The translations under genes and the position numbers were made by a program. From positions 46,424-110,423 of the forward strand of contig JAKUCV010004201.1 of the NCBI GenBank assembly GCA_028386065.3: a DNA stretch of 64,000 nucleotides, given 5' to 3'. This DNA is from Turnera subulata (taxonomy: Eukaryota; Streptophyta; Magnoliopsida; Malpighiales; Passifloraceae). This document shows positions 1 to 12,141 of this stretch, piece by piece. The notes under the pieces are model-generated. The model was not told where the DNA came from, did not search any database, and saw only the letters and a list, made by a program, of their open reading frames with translations. The number at the start of each line of letters is the position of its first letter. The stretch's first letter is position 1.

Positions 1-342
1 TTGATATCTCATACCAATCAAGTTCTTGTTGTCAAAACATTTTTGACAAATCAACCTCAACAACATATACATCACATGTACACAATTGAATACAATATGA
101 CATGATCATGCTCTATCACATAAAACATATCATGTATATTTACTCAAAACACATCAAATATATGCATATACTTGCATGGCAAATCACATATACCAAAACG
201 AAACCAGCATATCATTTGAAAAAACACAAAGACATCATGTTCAAAATCATTTGGCATATCATATACACAAAATGATTCCTACACATTCTAGATGATCATA
301 TCACATATGAATCATTTACACGGTTTAGAGCTTCACAAGAAG

Positions 343-354
343 GCTCCGCTACCA
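343..354 (-). other. Primer binding site of Copia-X
   Basis: The minus strand reads TGGTAGCGGAGC one base after the LTR end. The same 12-mer follows the 5' LTR of both SIRE-like elements in this window. It differs from the common Copia initiator-Met site TGGTATCAGAGC. Confidence 0.7.
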
Positions 355-355
355 C

Positions 356-1927
356 TGTAAGTTTCCCTAGGCTATATGACAATCATATACAAGCAAAAGA
401 TGCAGCGGAAGCAAAGGAAACTTAGCCAAGAACCACATGTGAGCATATAAACCGTATAACAAAATTTCGTACCTTGTTCGGTTGAGGTCTTTCACCCAAC
501 TGTTGGAACGAATCATCTAGACCAAGACGAAGGCTGGAACGAATTAGTTAGAGCAAGAAGAAGACCTGCTCCTCTACGGTATCCACACGAACCGTGACCT
601 TCCCGGAATCGTCACACGAATCCAAGAACGAGCTCCCCGGACTGATGTGCTAGCAAGAGTAAACCGGGGCTGTGTGTGTTTTGGGTGTTTTGGTTCTTCT
701 TCTTTCTTTCACAAAGAGGAAGAAGAAGAGAGGTGTGTTTTTCTCTGAAAATGCTGAAGCCAAAACGTTCAGAGAGCCATCAAGATAGGAAGAGCATGAT
801 CAGATCATACCCATGCCAAAAGTGAAGACATAGGTTAGTGGAAGTCATGGCCAACCTTGGCCCATCTCCCACTTAATCATGTCAAGACATGATAATGCCT
901 CCACTAGACTTTCCAGCACAACACACACCATTATGTCTGATCTCTGGTCAATAATTCACCTAATTATTGTACCAAAACGACCCTGGTTCAACCACGGTCC
1001 AACCACGGTCCAACCACACCCGGTCCAACCATGGTCCAACCACGGTTCGACCATCTGCTCGAATCATCGGTTCTATGTGTGTGACCCTGTAGGCACTTGT
1101 AACGTCCGGCAATAATTGTAAAATCCCATTTTATAATTATAAGCAAAGAGCGGCGTCTAGCAACACATCATTGCTACCCGAACGACAAGATCAGTACTGA
1201 TTCTCTATGCCTCGTAAGTATGTCATTGTCCCTTCGTCCCATTTTCAAGATTAAACACGAGACATGGAATATGTCAATCTCGTATATGTTTAATCTCGGT
1301 TTCTTGATCCTTGAGTTAACTGTGTAAAACGGATACCAATGATATCAACATATCATAATCCGAGCACGGCCATGCATTTACAGTTCAACTCTATCAAGAA
1401 ACCATCCGATAATATACCCGTTATATGGGTTGGACGAATCCCCTCTTGATCAATCAAAACCCACTACATACTCGGCATATACCCAATGATTACCCTTATG
1501 TCCACCCAGTTACGGGCGACTAGGAATAATATCAAAGTACATGATTCATATGTTTGATACCTTGACGATCTCAGGTCGGAGGACAATCACATCTATAAGA
1601 AACACTAATGACATACATATAACGTTCCATGTAGTGTTCTTATGTGGGTCAGTCCAGTCCACAAGTTCTCCAACTTGTATCCGTATGTAGAATTCATATC
1701 ACATATGCAATTCTCAACATACGCTAGTCTTAATTTATTATTATAACCCATCCGTAATAATAATCGACTAGGGACATTTAAGAATATACATATCAAATAT
1801 ATATATACTTGGGTTATAAGTATGTGCAAGCGTTTATCTCATAAACGATACTTATTGGAATAACCTTAATGCATATGCACAACTACAAATAATCATCCAA
1901 GATTGGTTTTTGGGCATATTACTAACA
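356..1927 (-). repeat. 5' LTR of Copia-X
   Basis: The LTR is 1572 bp, bounded by TGTAAG...TAACA on the plus strand. It has no long reading frame. A run of short tandem CCAACCACGGT-like units lies near 988-1048. The right boundary is set by the abrupt start of PMD repeat sequence. The left boundary is set by the adjacent primer binding site. Confidence 0.75.
988..1048. repeat. Short tandem repeat, CCAACCACGGT-like units
   Basis: About five imperfect 11-13 base units of the form GGTCCAACCACGG stand side by side inside the Copia-X LTR. They give a spurious low-complexity reading frame and are not coding. Confidence 0.7.
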
Positions 1928-2608
1928 GAACCATCAGCCACTCATCAGGAACCCGTGGTCGCTCAGGAATAGACAGGCTTAGGTATTTCATCCCCACACC
2001 TGAACGGGCAAAACAATTAGAAATAGCATGAACGCAGAAAGGAAAGAGAAGAGGGGAAGGATATGTACCTCCCAGATCCATGCCGAGCTGGGGAAGTGCT
2101 CGGTGACGTGCCGAGAAAATCTGCTCATCTCATGATAGGCCCGCACTAGACTGGCAGATGCCGAATCGTTTAGCGAACCACTGAAGTCCGTCAAAGAGGC
2201 TAGTAAGTCAAATCGAACCCTGTCACTGCCCGACGCGAAAATGGTCATGTTCTGACTCTCTAGAATCAAACCTCGTGCCCGCTGCTCGATTGTGCCTGGA
2301 TATGTCGAAGACAATAGCTTATCTTGCAGCCACAATGGCGAAAGCTCGCCGAATTGGCCCTTAATCCACTTCGGTCTGATGCCCAGCAGCTCTTCGAAAC
2401 GATCCACACCGAGGTCCTGATCGACGACAACTGGCGTGCCATGAAATAAGAGCTCGGTGATGTGAGAGTAGTCCGAGGGGATCATCATCAACTCTCCACA
2501 AGGTAGGTGGAATGTGTTGGTGGTATCCCACCATCTCTCGCCAAGCGCTGAAACAGCCTGCAGGTCGACTCTGTCCCCTCTGTCCCCTTTGAAGATGCGA
2601 AAGAAATC
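1928..2608 (-). pseudogene. Plant mobile domain (PMD) gene fragment, copy 0
   Basis: The minus strand encodes a PMD exon (about 2069-2607) with the family signature ERWWDTTNTFHLPCGE, then a splice donor (GAG|GTACAT) and the start of the next exon (about 1928-1999, RPRVPDEWLM). The fragment is cut on its 3' side by Copia-X at 1927. It has no promoter or start, because it is an internal duplicate of the PMD exon. It differs from copies 1 and 2 at several positions and is the oldest unit of the array. PMD proteins (MAIN and MAIN-like) are nuclear proteins of uncertain biochemistry that also occur as transposon passengers. Confidence 0.8.
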
Positions 2609-2950
2609 CGCAACCAATGTGCCATAAATATTAACATTTTCTAAATGTCTTTTAGATTTGCCAGTACGTAAGTAACTCAAAGAATAGCCTGGTCTATCAA
2701 TATTGGTTCTCAAGTTAACTCAATCAAATAGAATAAGACTTAAGTGTGGGAATGTCATGTGTTTGTCCAAGTATCCTCAAAATCTGTCATGGAAGTATCG
2801 CCTGATTATTCGTCTCGAACCATGGTGTCTGGTTGCTCTACAAAAGGGAAGAAAAAAAAGAGATAAAAAAGAGAGGGGGAATTCGTCCGCTAGGATGAAA
2901 ACATGCAAGGGCGGCCTAGGCAAAAGTTAGGACTTGCTTGCTAGGTTGAA

Positions 2951-3115
2951 ATGCCAAAAGGGCGACCTAGGCAAAAATTAAGGCTAAATGGTGATCGGAT
3001 GTTTTGGGATGTACCTGTCATCAAGTATCGTTACAAAGGTGATAATGATGAATTCAAGACTCTTCATGAGATCCATACTTCCATTGACCAAAGTATACCA
3101 AAACCCGAAACCTGA
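2951..3115 (+). CDS. Small plus-strand reading frame in PMD repeat unit 1, unknown
   Basis: A 54-codon frame starts at an ATG and ends PKPET-stop. Its second half (FWDVPVIKYRYKGDNDEF) has the composition of real protein sequence. A second, similar ATG-plus-basic segment lies just upstream (near 2905), so the start may be duplicated. It lies on the sense strand of the Tat element and could be the last piece of pol, but no family was recognised. It may be a relic rather than a gene. Confidence 0.3.
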   Translation: MPKGRPRQKLRLNGDRMFWDVPVIKYRYKGDNDEFKTLHEIHTSIDQSIPKPET

Positions 3116-3337
3116 TTCTCGGCTCAATTAATTTTAGAAAATTGCATACATAGTTGCATCATGTAGATAACATAGACATGCATACATAAAAAAGGCTCGG
3201 AAAAATACAAAAAAGAATGAAAAAGTCCAAAAGTTCCGCATCTAGGGCTAAGGCATGCATACATATCACACCCGTCTCTTCTTCTTGCCCCGAAATTGAG
3301 GAGTCTCCTGAATAGTCGCCTCGAAATCCCCCGACAT

Positions 3338-4964
3338 CTAGTCTGCAGGCTGAACATCTGATGGCGGAATGGCAGGTGGGACCGCCTGCCTCGGAATGTA
3401 TGGATCCCATGGGGATCGAATGGGGCACGTGTAATGACCATCTGATCTGCAAGACTCCATGCCCCGCGTGCGAGCAGCTTGGGCAGACAAAGTAGCCTCA
3501 ACCTGACCAAGTGCTCTCCAAAGCCGAGACACCTCTGCAGCTGGAACTTGACAGACGGAGAAACAGTTGGACCCCGGAGATACAACAGGGATGATCCAAT
3601 GCAGAATTGAACATACCTGGGTAAAAGAGGGAAGCCATCTAGGAGATCCTTAGTGAAAGGAATATCTCAGAGCCTGAACTCATCGTCGTACGCCTTATAA
3701 GACTCCTCATATGGTGGTAAAATCGGGCCTGCTGCAGAAGAAGACACTCTGGCACCTCTCCTTGAACTCGAGCTCTGCCGAGAAGGATCGACACTAGTAA
3801 CCGACTCGCCGGAACCAGGCAATGTATACATCAAGAACTCGGTAATGAAAGACTGATAATTACCATCATCCTCGGTCGAGTGATAAACCCAATCATCGGC
3901 ACCATCTGTCTCCGGAATCTCGTCCCCCTCGTTGATGTCCTGCACAGAAATCGGCGGAACCAGAGGAACTCAAGGCACACACAGAACTTCCAAACAGGCA
4001 CGCTTTCTGAGGTACCAGGCATACATGCCTCGATATCCAATTATGCACCGGCGATCATTCATGGAAAAGGCCCGGGCCTGCATCCCGTCGAGTTTATGGC
4101 GTACCTCATCGAAAGCATCACGGCGAATCTAATGAAAATATGACCGAGTGAGGAAAATGTTGGTAGACGAAAAGGACGGTAAAAAAGAAGGGAATGGATA
4201 CCTGGCCTACGGAAATCTACTCATGATATCCTCTGGCCCACGCACAATCATGGGCATGGAGCCTGCCTCGACGAAGTCCAGAGACCCAACGGAGAACCAT
4301 CAGCCACTCATTAGGAACCCGTGGTCGCTCAGGAATAGACAGGCTTAGGTACTTCATCCTCACACCTGAACGGGCGAAACAATTAGAAACGGCATGAACG
4401 CAGAATGGAAAGAGAAGAGGAGAAGGATATGTACCTCCCAGATCCATGCCGAGCTGGGGAAGTGCTCGGTGACGTGCCGAGAAAATCTGCTCATCTCATG
4501 ATAGGCCCGCACTAGACTGGCAGATGCCCAATCAGTTAGCGAACCACTGAAGTCTGTCAAAGAGGCTAGTAAGTCAAATCGAACCCTGTCACTGCCTGAC
4601 CCGAAAATCGTCCAGTTCAGACTCACTAGAATCAAACCTCGTGCCCGCTGCTCGATTGTGCCTGGATATGTCGAAGACAATAGCTTATCTTGCAGCCACA
4701 ATGGTGAAAGCTCGCCGACATGGCCCTTAATCCACTTCGGTCTGATGCCCAGCAGCTCTTCGAAGCGATCCACACCGAGGTCCTGATCGACGACAACTGG
4801 CGTGCCATGAAATAAGAGCTCGGTGATGTGAGAGTAGTCCGAGGGGATCATCATCAACTCTCCACAAGGTAGGTGGAATGTGTTGGTGGTATCCCACCAT
4901 CTCTCGCCAAGCGCTGAAACAGCCTGCAGGTCGACTCTGTCCCCTTTGAAGATGCGAAAGAAAT
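3338..4964 (-). pseudogene. PMD gene 3' exons, copy 1
   Basis: Reading leftwards on the minus strand: a PMD exon (about 4435-4964, ERWWDTTNTFHLPCGE, donor GAG|GTACAT); an exon with SIPERPRVPNEWLM (about 4217-4370); an exon with FSMNDRRCIIGYRGMYAWY (about 3970-4128); a serine-rich acidic segment (about 3667-3939, GDEIPETDGADDW); and a C-terminal exon with LWRALGQVEATLSAQAARTR (about 3338-3532). These match, in order, the PMD core and the charged or helical tail of MAIN-like proteins. The unit has no upstream exon or promoter, because the sequence right of 4966 belongs to the next repeat. It is therefore a truncated duplicate and probably silent. Confidence 0.7.
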
Positions 4965-5308
4965 CCGCAACCAATGTGCCATAAATATTAACATTTTCTA
5001 AATGTCTTTTAAATTTTTTCGGTACGTAAGTAACTCAAAGATGAGCCTGGTCTATCAGTATTGGTTCTCAAGTTAACTCAATCAAATAGAATAAGACTTA
5101 AGTGTGGGCATGTCATGTGTTTGTCCAAGTATCCTCAAAATCTGTCAAGGAAGCATCGCCTGATTATTCGTCTCGAACCATGGTGTCTGGTTGCTCTACA
5201 AAAGGGAAGAAAAAAAAGAGATAAAAAAGAGAGGGGGAATTCGTCCGCTAGGATGAAAACATGCAAGGGCGGCCTAGGCAAAAGTTAGGACTTGCTTGCT
5301 AGGTTGAA

Positions 5309-5473
5309 ATGCCAAAAGGGCGACCTAGGCAAAAATTAAGGCTAAATGGTGATCGGATGTTTTGGGATGTACCTGTCATCAAGTATCGTTACAAAGGTGA
5401 TAATGATGAATTCAAGACTCTTCATGAGATCCATACTTCCATTGACCAAAGTATACCAAAACCCGAAACCTGA
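5309..5473 (+). CDS. Small plus-strand reading frame in PMD repeat unit 2, unknown
   Basis: This is the duplicate of the 54-codon frame at 2951-3115, one 2358-bp period later and with the same sequence by eye. The same reservations apply: it may be the tail of a degraded Tat pol gene. Confidence 0.3.
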   Translation: MPKGRPRQKLRLNGDRMFWDVPVIKYRYKGDNDEFKTLHEIHTSIDQSIPKPET

Positions 5474-5695
5474 TTCTCGGCTCAATTAATTTTAGAAAAT
5501 TGCATACATAGTTGCATCATGTAGATAACATAGACATGCATACATAAAAAAGGCTCGGAAAAATACAAAAAAGAATGAAAAAGTCCAAAAGTTCCGCATC
5601 TAGGGCTAAGGCATGCATACATATCACACCCGTCTCTTCTTCTTGCCCCGAAATTGAGGAGTCTCCTGAATAGTCGCCTCGAAATCCCCCGACAT

Positions 5696-7336
5696 CTAGT
5701 CTGCAGGCTGAACATCTGATGGCGGAATGGCAGGTGGGACCGCCTGCCTCGGAATGTATGGATCCCATGGGGATCGAATGGGGCACGTGTAATGACCATC
5801 TGATCTGCAAGACTCCATGCCCCGCGTGCGAGCAGCTTGGGCAGACAAAGTAGCCTCAACCTGACCAAGTGCTCTCCAAAGCCGAGACACCTCTGCAGCT
5901 GGAACTTGACAGACGGAGAAACAGTTGGACCCCGGAGATACAACAGGGATGATCCAATGCAGAATTGAACATACCTGGGTAAAAGAGGGAAGCCATCTAG
6001 GAGATCCTTAGTGAAAGGAATATCTCAGAGCCTGAACTCATCGTCGTACGCCTTATAAGACTCCTCATATGGTGGTAAAATCGGGCCTGCTGCAGAAGAA
6101 GACACTCTGGCACCTCTCCTTGAACTCGAGCTCTGCCGAGAAGGATCGACACTAGTAACCGACTCGCCGGAACCAGGCAATGTATACATCAAGAACTCGG
6201 TAATGAAAGACTGATAATTACCATCATCCTCGGTCAAGTGATAAACCCAATCATCGGCACCATCTGTCTCCGGAATCTCGTCCCCCTCGTTGATGTCCTG
6301 CACAGAAATCGGCGGAACCAGAGGAACTCAAGGCACACACAGAACTTCCAAACAGGCACGCTTTCTGAGGTACCAGGCATACATGCCTCGATATCCAATT
6401 ATGCACCGGCGATCATTCATGGAAAAGGCCCGGGCCTGCATCCCGTCGAGTTTATGGCGTACCTCATCGAAAGCATCACGGCGAATCTAATGAAAATATG
6501 ACCGAGTGAGGAAAATGTTGGTAGACGAAAAGGACGGTAAAAAAGAAGGGAATGGATACCTGGCCTACGGAAATCTACTCATGATATCCTCTGGCCCACG
6601 CACAATCATGGGCATGGAGCCTGCCTCGACGAAGTCCAGAGACCCAACGGAGAACCATCAGCCACTCATTAGGAACCCGTGGTCGCTCAGGAATAGACAG
6701 GCTTAGGTACTTCATCCTCACACCTGAACGGGCGAAACAATTAGAAACGGCATGAACGCAGAATGGAAAGAGAAGAGGAGAAGGATATGTACCTCCCAGA
6801 TCCATGCCGAGCTGGGGAAGTGCTCGGTGACGTGCCGAGAAAATCTGCTCATCTCATGATAGGCCCGCACTAGACTGGCAGATGCCCAATCAGTTAGCGA
6901 ACCACTGAAGTCTGTCAAAGAGGCTAGTAAGTCAAATCGAACCCTGTCACTGCCTGACCCGAAAATCGTCCAGTTCAGACTCACTAGAATCAAACCTCGT
7001 GCCCGCTGCTCGATTGTGCCTGGATATGTCGAAGACAATAGCTTATCTTGCAGCCACAATGGTGAAAGCTCGCCGACATGGCCCTTAATCCACTTCGGTC
7101 TGATGCCCAGCAGCTCTTCGAAGCGATCCACACCGAGGTCCTGATCGACGACAACTGGCGTGCCATGAAATAAGAGCTCGGTGATGTGAGAGTAGTCCGA
7201 GGGGATCATCATCAACTCTCCACAAGGTAGGTGGAATGTGTTGGTGGTATCCCACCATCTCTCGCCAAGCGCTGAAACAGCCTGCAGGTCGACTCTGTCC
7301 CCTTTGAAGATGCGAAAGAAATTGCAAAGGCTGACC
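5696..7336 (-). pseudogene. PMD gene 3' part, copy 2, separated from its 5' exons by SIRE-1
   Basis: This copy has the exon order of copy 1, but its PMD exon (6793-7336) continues beyond the repeat junction into single-copy sequence. The codon series runs to the SIRE-1 LTR at 7337 and resumes on the far side at 20069. With one copy of the 5-base target duplication removed, the frame is continuous across the insertion: QRV, then SLCNFFRIF, then the PMD signature. This was therefore the intact gene, and copies 0 and 1 are downstream duplicates of its 3' part. The gene is antisense to the Tat-A element that carries it. Exon borders are inferred from GT/AG signals and the shared frame. Confidence 0.75.
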
Positions 7337-8472
7337 TGTAGGCGCAAAAGTGCCTAAGAAGGGGGTGAATTAGGCCTTAAAATCTTTTTCAAACAGAGAG
7401 ATTTAGTTTTTGCGATACCAAATCTTTGTGGAAAGATTTGGTTTCTGAGATACCAAATCTGTTAAATACCTAAGGAGTGTGTGAGGCAAGAAAGCGAGTA
7501 GAGAAATAGTAGAAGAGAGAGAATACAGTGATTTAGAGTGGTTCCCCCTCACCAGATACTCCACTACCTAAAGGTTCCTTCCTTTAGGATTTGAAAACTC
7601 TTACTATACTTAGTTTTTTGCGGGATCAACCTTAACCGTTACAAACACAAGCTTTTCTAGGCTAAGCTCAGACCTTTACAAGTGTTTCACAGGCTAAACT
7701 CTAACCTTACACAAGCTTTTCACAGGCTAAGCTTGAACCTACTCTCAAATCTAATCCTAGACTTGAGTACCCAACAAAACTAAACCAAGCCTTGCTTACA
7801 GCTCGCCCCTCGAAACAGATTCGCACTGTAAGCAGAAAAACTAGATCAAATACAAATTCTATTAGCTCAAGTATACACTCAGATTTTGCGCACTAGCTGG
7901 GATAATCTTCCAGAGGTGTAAATGTCTCTCTTTATAGGATCTGAGTGTGGGGGATATGCTCCTGCAACGGCTCCTTGTACTCCAGTTGACTTTAGTTCAT
8001 TAAAGCTTCAATTTGGTGCCGTTATGCATGTCAACTCCTTGGTAGCTATAAATTGCCAAATCTGGAAAGTTTGGACCACCTTCTGGAGTTGAGTGGGAGT
8101 TAGGTGGGAACATCATCTGCACTTCTATAAAGTCTTCCCTCTTACTTGTTCTCCAATTCAAACGGCTGGAAGTGGGATTTAAATGCTTGCAAGACCACAC
8201 ACAACTTGCACAAAAAGCTGGTGTTGATAGCTTCTGATATGGTATCGGTAAAAACCAAATGTCATGTATTCAAGATATGGTATCGATTAAAACCATATAT
8301 CGTGTGTCCAAGATATGGTATCGGCAGAAACCATAATTTTTCTGCAAGTGAAAATCAACATAAGCAAAGCTAGCAATATACTTGTAATTTGTTAGTCGTT
8401 AAAACCAGATAATTATCATGGTTAATCACAGTTTAGCATTAGGAGGTGATTAACCCTAATTTTTGGTCAAAA
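7337..8472 (-). repeat. 3' LTR of SIRE-1
   Basis: The LTR is 1136 bp, TGTAGG...GTCAAAA on the plus strand; the outer CA has become AA. A TATA box reads TATAAA on the minus strand (7931-7936). GGTTT/AAACC hairpins occur at 7399-7425, 7434-7460, 8237-8260, 8274-8301 and 8311-8337. It is 18 bp longer near 7960 than the matching part of the 5' LTR. Confidence 0.9.
8237..8337. repeat. Three consecutive GGTAT/AAACC hairpins in the SIRE-1 LTR
   Basis: Three near-identical units of about 37 bp each contain ATATGGTATCG, a short loop and AAACCAT or AAACCAAA. Each can fold into a short hairpin. The 5' LTR has the same units, one of which is broken by the solo LTR at 18083. Confidence 0.8.
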
Positions 8473-8488
8473 AATTTCCCCCTTTTTG
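8473..8488 (-). other. Polypurine tract of SIRE-1
   Basis: The minus strand reads AAAAAGGGGGAAATTT directly before the 3' LTR, the position and composition expected for a second-strand primer. Confidence 0.75.
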
Positions 8489-9340
8489 ATGATGACAAAT
8501 TTGTGTTAATTTTTCATATAATAAGGGTTCAAGAGATATTAATTTTCACGAACCTCCCCCTGTTTTGTTACTCCCCCTTTGAAAATAGTTTTGTAATTCA
8601 ACAAGGATAAATGTGAAAAATATATGAATCATTCATTGTGAATATATTGGCATCCGATAGCCAATCATAAAGCTCCCCCTTTATTTTTGTCTTTCTACAC
8701 AAAAGATTAGTTGAACGCATAATAGATACGAAGTTGCGCAACATTCATTATCATAGTATTTGGTTTTTGGCAGAAATCAAATCATAAGCATAAGTGTGGT
8801 TTTTGATAAAACAAGATTTCCAACTTCACACTTTCTGCATAAAACATATATGGTTTTAACAACAACCATATCTCATCAGTAGCATCAACTAATGCTTTTC
8901 AGTGCCTGCATAATCAATCACATGTGCAGTACATGCACATTTTTCAAGCATTTGGTTTCTCACAGAAACCATAACCAATATTCCTACAAAGTCAATCAAT
9001 ATTTTACCAACCATTTGGTTTCTCACAAAAATCATAACCAATGTTCCTGCAAAGTCAATCAACACACAACCAATTTTCTCCCCCTTTTGGCATCAATAGA
9101 AAGGGAGTATATAGCATAGGAACAGAGCAAAGATCATGTAGATAAAATCATTCAAAGAGAAATATCCAAATATTCAACAAAAATATTCCAAACGATAGAG
9201 AAAGAGAACCAAATATTCCAAAATAGCTAATCATAAGAACTAGAACCAAATATTAGAACCAAGTTGGTGAGCTAAGATGCAATGCATATATTCTAAGAAG
9301 CATCAGATCTGAAAAAGCTTCTGTCATCATCAAAGGACAT

Positions 9341-11628
9341 TTATGAAGGTAATTGAGAAAGAATGTTCTCAATCTGCTCCATGATGTCTAGCTTGAAATC
9401 CCTTACCTCAGCACGCATGTCAGCAAGATCAGTTTCCAAGAGACCTACACGAGTAGCGAGGTTAACTAGTTGAGTCTCCAGAGCACTTGCGCCAACCCTG
9501 ATTATCTCATATCGTCCCTTGTCATTCATCTTGATGCACATTTTGGACAAAGTCAGCCGACTAATGGGTAGAAGAGGCATAAGTTTGGGTGATTTTGTAG
9601 AGTTCACACCAAACCTTCTTGCAATCATCGTGATCAGCAAGCCATGACTCCGTGGTTGATACAGGGCAATGTGATGCAATATTTGATATGCCCAGCAAAT
9701 ATGACTCTTGTGCATTAAACAAGCGATTAACCACATATCATAATTCTTGATGTCTTCGAAGTCCTAAGGTCGCAGCAGAATGACCCTGGTGATCATAAAC
9801 AACAATGCCCGAGCCAAAGGGTTTGATTGGTGATAGGTGCCTTTTGTGGATAATCCATAAATAGTTGTGACTCGCTATCTGTAGGATGAAGCTCCTTCAA
9901 TGATTACTCACATATCAGAGTTTGTGTTGTAGTGCTTAATGGAACCCTTCTTCAATTTCAGTATCTCTTGGATGAGTTCAGCAGTGACTTTGTTCTTTTT
10001 ACCTCAATATTGCTCTCTACGTACTGAACTTCATCACCAACTGTCATTATCCTCAGGTTCTTATAGAATTTAATAACAAGTTCCTCTTCTGTTGGTTGCT
10101 TCAAAGAAACCAGAAAGTCAAGCTTGTAGTGCATCAGAGTAGGTGTGACTCCAAGAGCTTCAAAGTTCTGTAAGGTGACAGTGTAAGTTGAAGTGATAGT
10201 CTCGAATTGTATCAACCCGTCTTCCTTATTCATCAGTTGTCCATCCTCTTTAGCTTGTCCGCTAGCTTTTGCTTTCTTCATTGATGGTTCAGAAACCTCT
10301 TTTTCTTCCTTTTCCTCAGGGTCTTTTTCATCAGCACCAGCTGTAGGATTCTCTTGAAGATATGGTTTTTCAGCTACCGGATTCTCTTCTGTAGATTTCA
10401 AGCTTGCATTTTCCTCAGAATCAATGTCCTTAGCTCTTTTTCTCTTCATAGGGGCCGAGATTACATCAGTCCTGTTAGTAGTCAGGGACTCTTCAGAGTG
10501 CTTCATCAACTCCTTCATATTGTAAGATGTTGTCACACTACTAGTAAATGCAGCTTCCTTTTCCACTTCATTTGGTTTTTGAACAACCAGATCTTCACCT
10601 ATCTTAATGGTTTTGTTCTTGCCTTTCTCTATCCTTTCTTAAGATTTGGCTGTGCGAGCAACCATACTTTCTCCGTCCATCTTTAGTTTATGAGCCAATG
10701 CTCTAAGGAACCTCTTGGCTTCATAAGAGTCAAACTTTCTAGATCTTCGATAGATTACATGCACAATAGAATCAATCTCTCTCATAGTGGGTTTGCTCGG
10801 TAGAATCCTGGTGAAATTGGATGTTTCAGCAAACATCTCAGCTTCTACTTCATATAGAGTTTTAATCCACTTATCCTTGTGGAATCGATCGGACAAAACT
10901 TCTGCTTTAATTTTCTTTGAAACTTCTGGATGAAATACAACTTTGTAAGCCCATTACTGCAAAGGTGTCAATACGTGCTCGGCAGACGGCTCTTGTTGAG
11001 ATGGTTTGTTTTGTTCAGCAGCCAAAGCCTAGAGCCTTTTCCTTCTTTTCCTCAAACGATTTTTGAATAGCAGCTAATTCCTTTTCCTTTTGAGCTAGGT
11101 CTGCATCCATAACATGGCCTGATGGACCTTCTTCCCCTGCTGGCCTTAAAATATCAAGGAAGTATTCACGGGCAGCCCTTTCACTAACTTTACCAAACCT
11201 TTTCATAATACAGGAAGAGATAGAACTCATTTCAATAGAGTTTGGTGTCACAGAGGGCATCTTACACGCTGCTTGTATATTCGTAGCAGCCCATTCTTCT
11301 GCTTCATAGAGCAGCTTTTCTCTACCATAACATGGATCACTGTTCCTCTCTATTTCCAAACTTGTAGCAATCGAAACAGAAGGTGAAGATTTAAGAATAC
11401 TACCCGGAGCATTCACTTTCTCTTTGCTTGGCTTCTGAATTTCTTTCCCTTTTGTGGTAGATGATGATGAATCCATACTCCCTTGCTTCTTCTTCTCCAC
11501 GGATACCTTCATAGAGGTTTACAATCCAGCTTTGGATGATGTTCCAGACTTTTGTTTTGGTGGGAGTTTCTTTGGTGATTTTGAATAGTCGACCTTTCTT
11601 AGTAGGAGTGCCCTGTATGGAGTTTGTC
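9341..11628 (-). pseudogene. SIRE-1 accessory (envelope-position) ORF, broken
   Basis: The reading frame begins near 11628 (METNSIQGTPTKKG) and runs leftwards through several frames to a stop at 9341. Recognisable pieces are a Lys/Ser-rich N-terminus; a segment with MREIDSIVHVIYRRSRK (10639-10896); a charged stretch (10300-10566); a putative-plant-transposon-protein-like segment (near 9600-10200, ILHHIALYQPRSHGLL); and a C-terminal coiled coil (LETQLVNLATRVGLLETDLA). SIRE-2 has the same order in its ORF at 52164-54516. At least three frameshifts separate the pieces. SIRE/Maximus elements often carry an ORF here called envelope-like; no membrane anchor is evident, so that name is positional only. 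Confidence 0.75.
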
Positions 11629-12141
11629 TCCATGTTGGCGATTTTGAGTGTTTTAGGGTTTTCATAATTTGAGAGAATTTGGAGGAGAGAAAAACTCAGG
11701 TGTTTCGAAGAGATAATGTAAGAGACAGAATGTTGCGGGATATAGGGAGCGGTTGGCAATAACTCCTCCACTACTCTTTATTTTTCTCTGACCAGTATGG
11801 GGAGCATAAAAATTTAATTGCTTTTTTCAGAATCCAACTGCCTTTGTGTTCCGCCTTTTCTTCTGACCTTTGGATAATAACCGTTGTCGACAATAGATAT
11901 GGTTTTTTCAAAAACCATAACTCCATGGCGTTAGCATGTAGATGGTGTCATATGAAACCAGAACTTCCCCAAATTTTCTTTCACTACCTCTGATGATTCG
12001 AACATCTTTTGAACGTGTCCTCATTTGCTTAGATGCATAGTGCTAGTGTGCAAGTGTTGTGAATGCAACATCCTAATATGATGCTTGAAACATATAAGCA
12101 TAGATATGGTTTTTGCAGAAACCAGATTAACTTACAGTCTT

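Larger units (their letters stand above)
1..1927 (-). mobile_element. Copia-type LTR retrotransposon, 5' end only (Copia-X)
   Basis: A minus-strand element enters the window from the left. Its 5' LTR lies at 356-1927 and is followed, reading leftwards, by a primer binding site and about 340 bases of AT-rich leader without a usable reading frame. The LTR begins TGTTAGTAATATGCCC and ends CTTACA, the usual TG...CA form for Copia. The right end falls exactly where the PMD repeat begins (GAACC at 1928-1932). In the intact copy this motif reads through at 4294, so the element inserted into the PMD array. The matching target duplication and the rest of the element lie outside the window. Lineage was not determined because no coding domain is visible. 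Confidence 0.75.
1928..7323. repeat. 2.36-kb tandem duplication array (2.3 copies) carrying PMD gene parts
   Basis: Two full units (2610-4966 and 4967-7323) follow each other head to tail with a period of about 2357 bp and look almost identical. A truncated and more diverged unit precedes them (1928-2609). Each full unit starts at GCAACCAATGTG and ends at GAAAGAAAT. Each holds a short plus-strand reading frame and the 3' exons of a minus-strand plant-mobile-domain gene. The junction shares TTGC with the single-copy sequence upstream of the PMD exon, which suggests a microhomology-mediated or unequal-crossover duplication. The first unit also has an extra 8-9 bases in a TCTGTCCCC stretch near 2570-2590. 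Confidence 0.9.

Noticed and set aside
879..1115. Frame with repeated Gln/Pro/Trp/Asn residues
   Set aside because: It translates the short tandem repeat in the Copia-X LTR.
2703..2930. Plus-strand frames in the PMD repeats (also 3880-4348 and their duplicates)
   Set aside because: They overlap minus-strand exons or have no protein-like pattern; they recur only because the unit is duplicated.
9341..11628. SIRE accessory ORF as a true envelope glycoprotein
   Set aside because: No signal peptide, cleavage site or clear membrane anchor; the composition is charged and nuclear-like.
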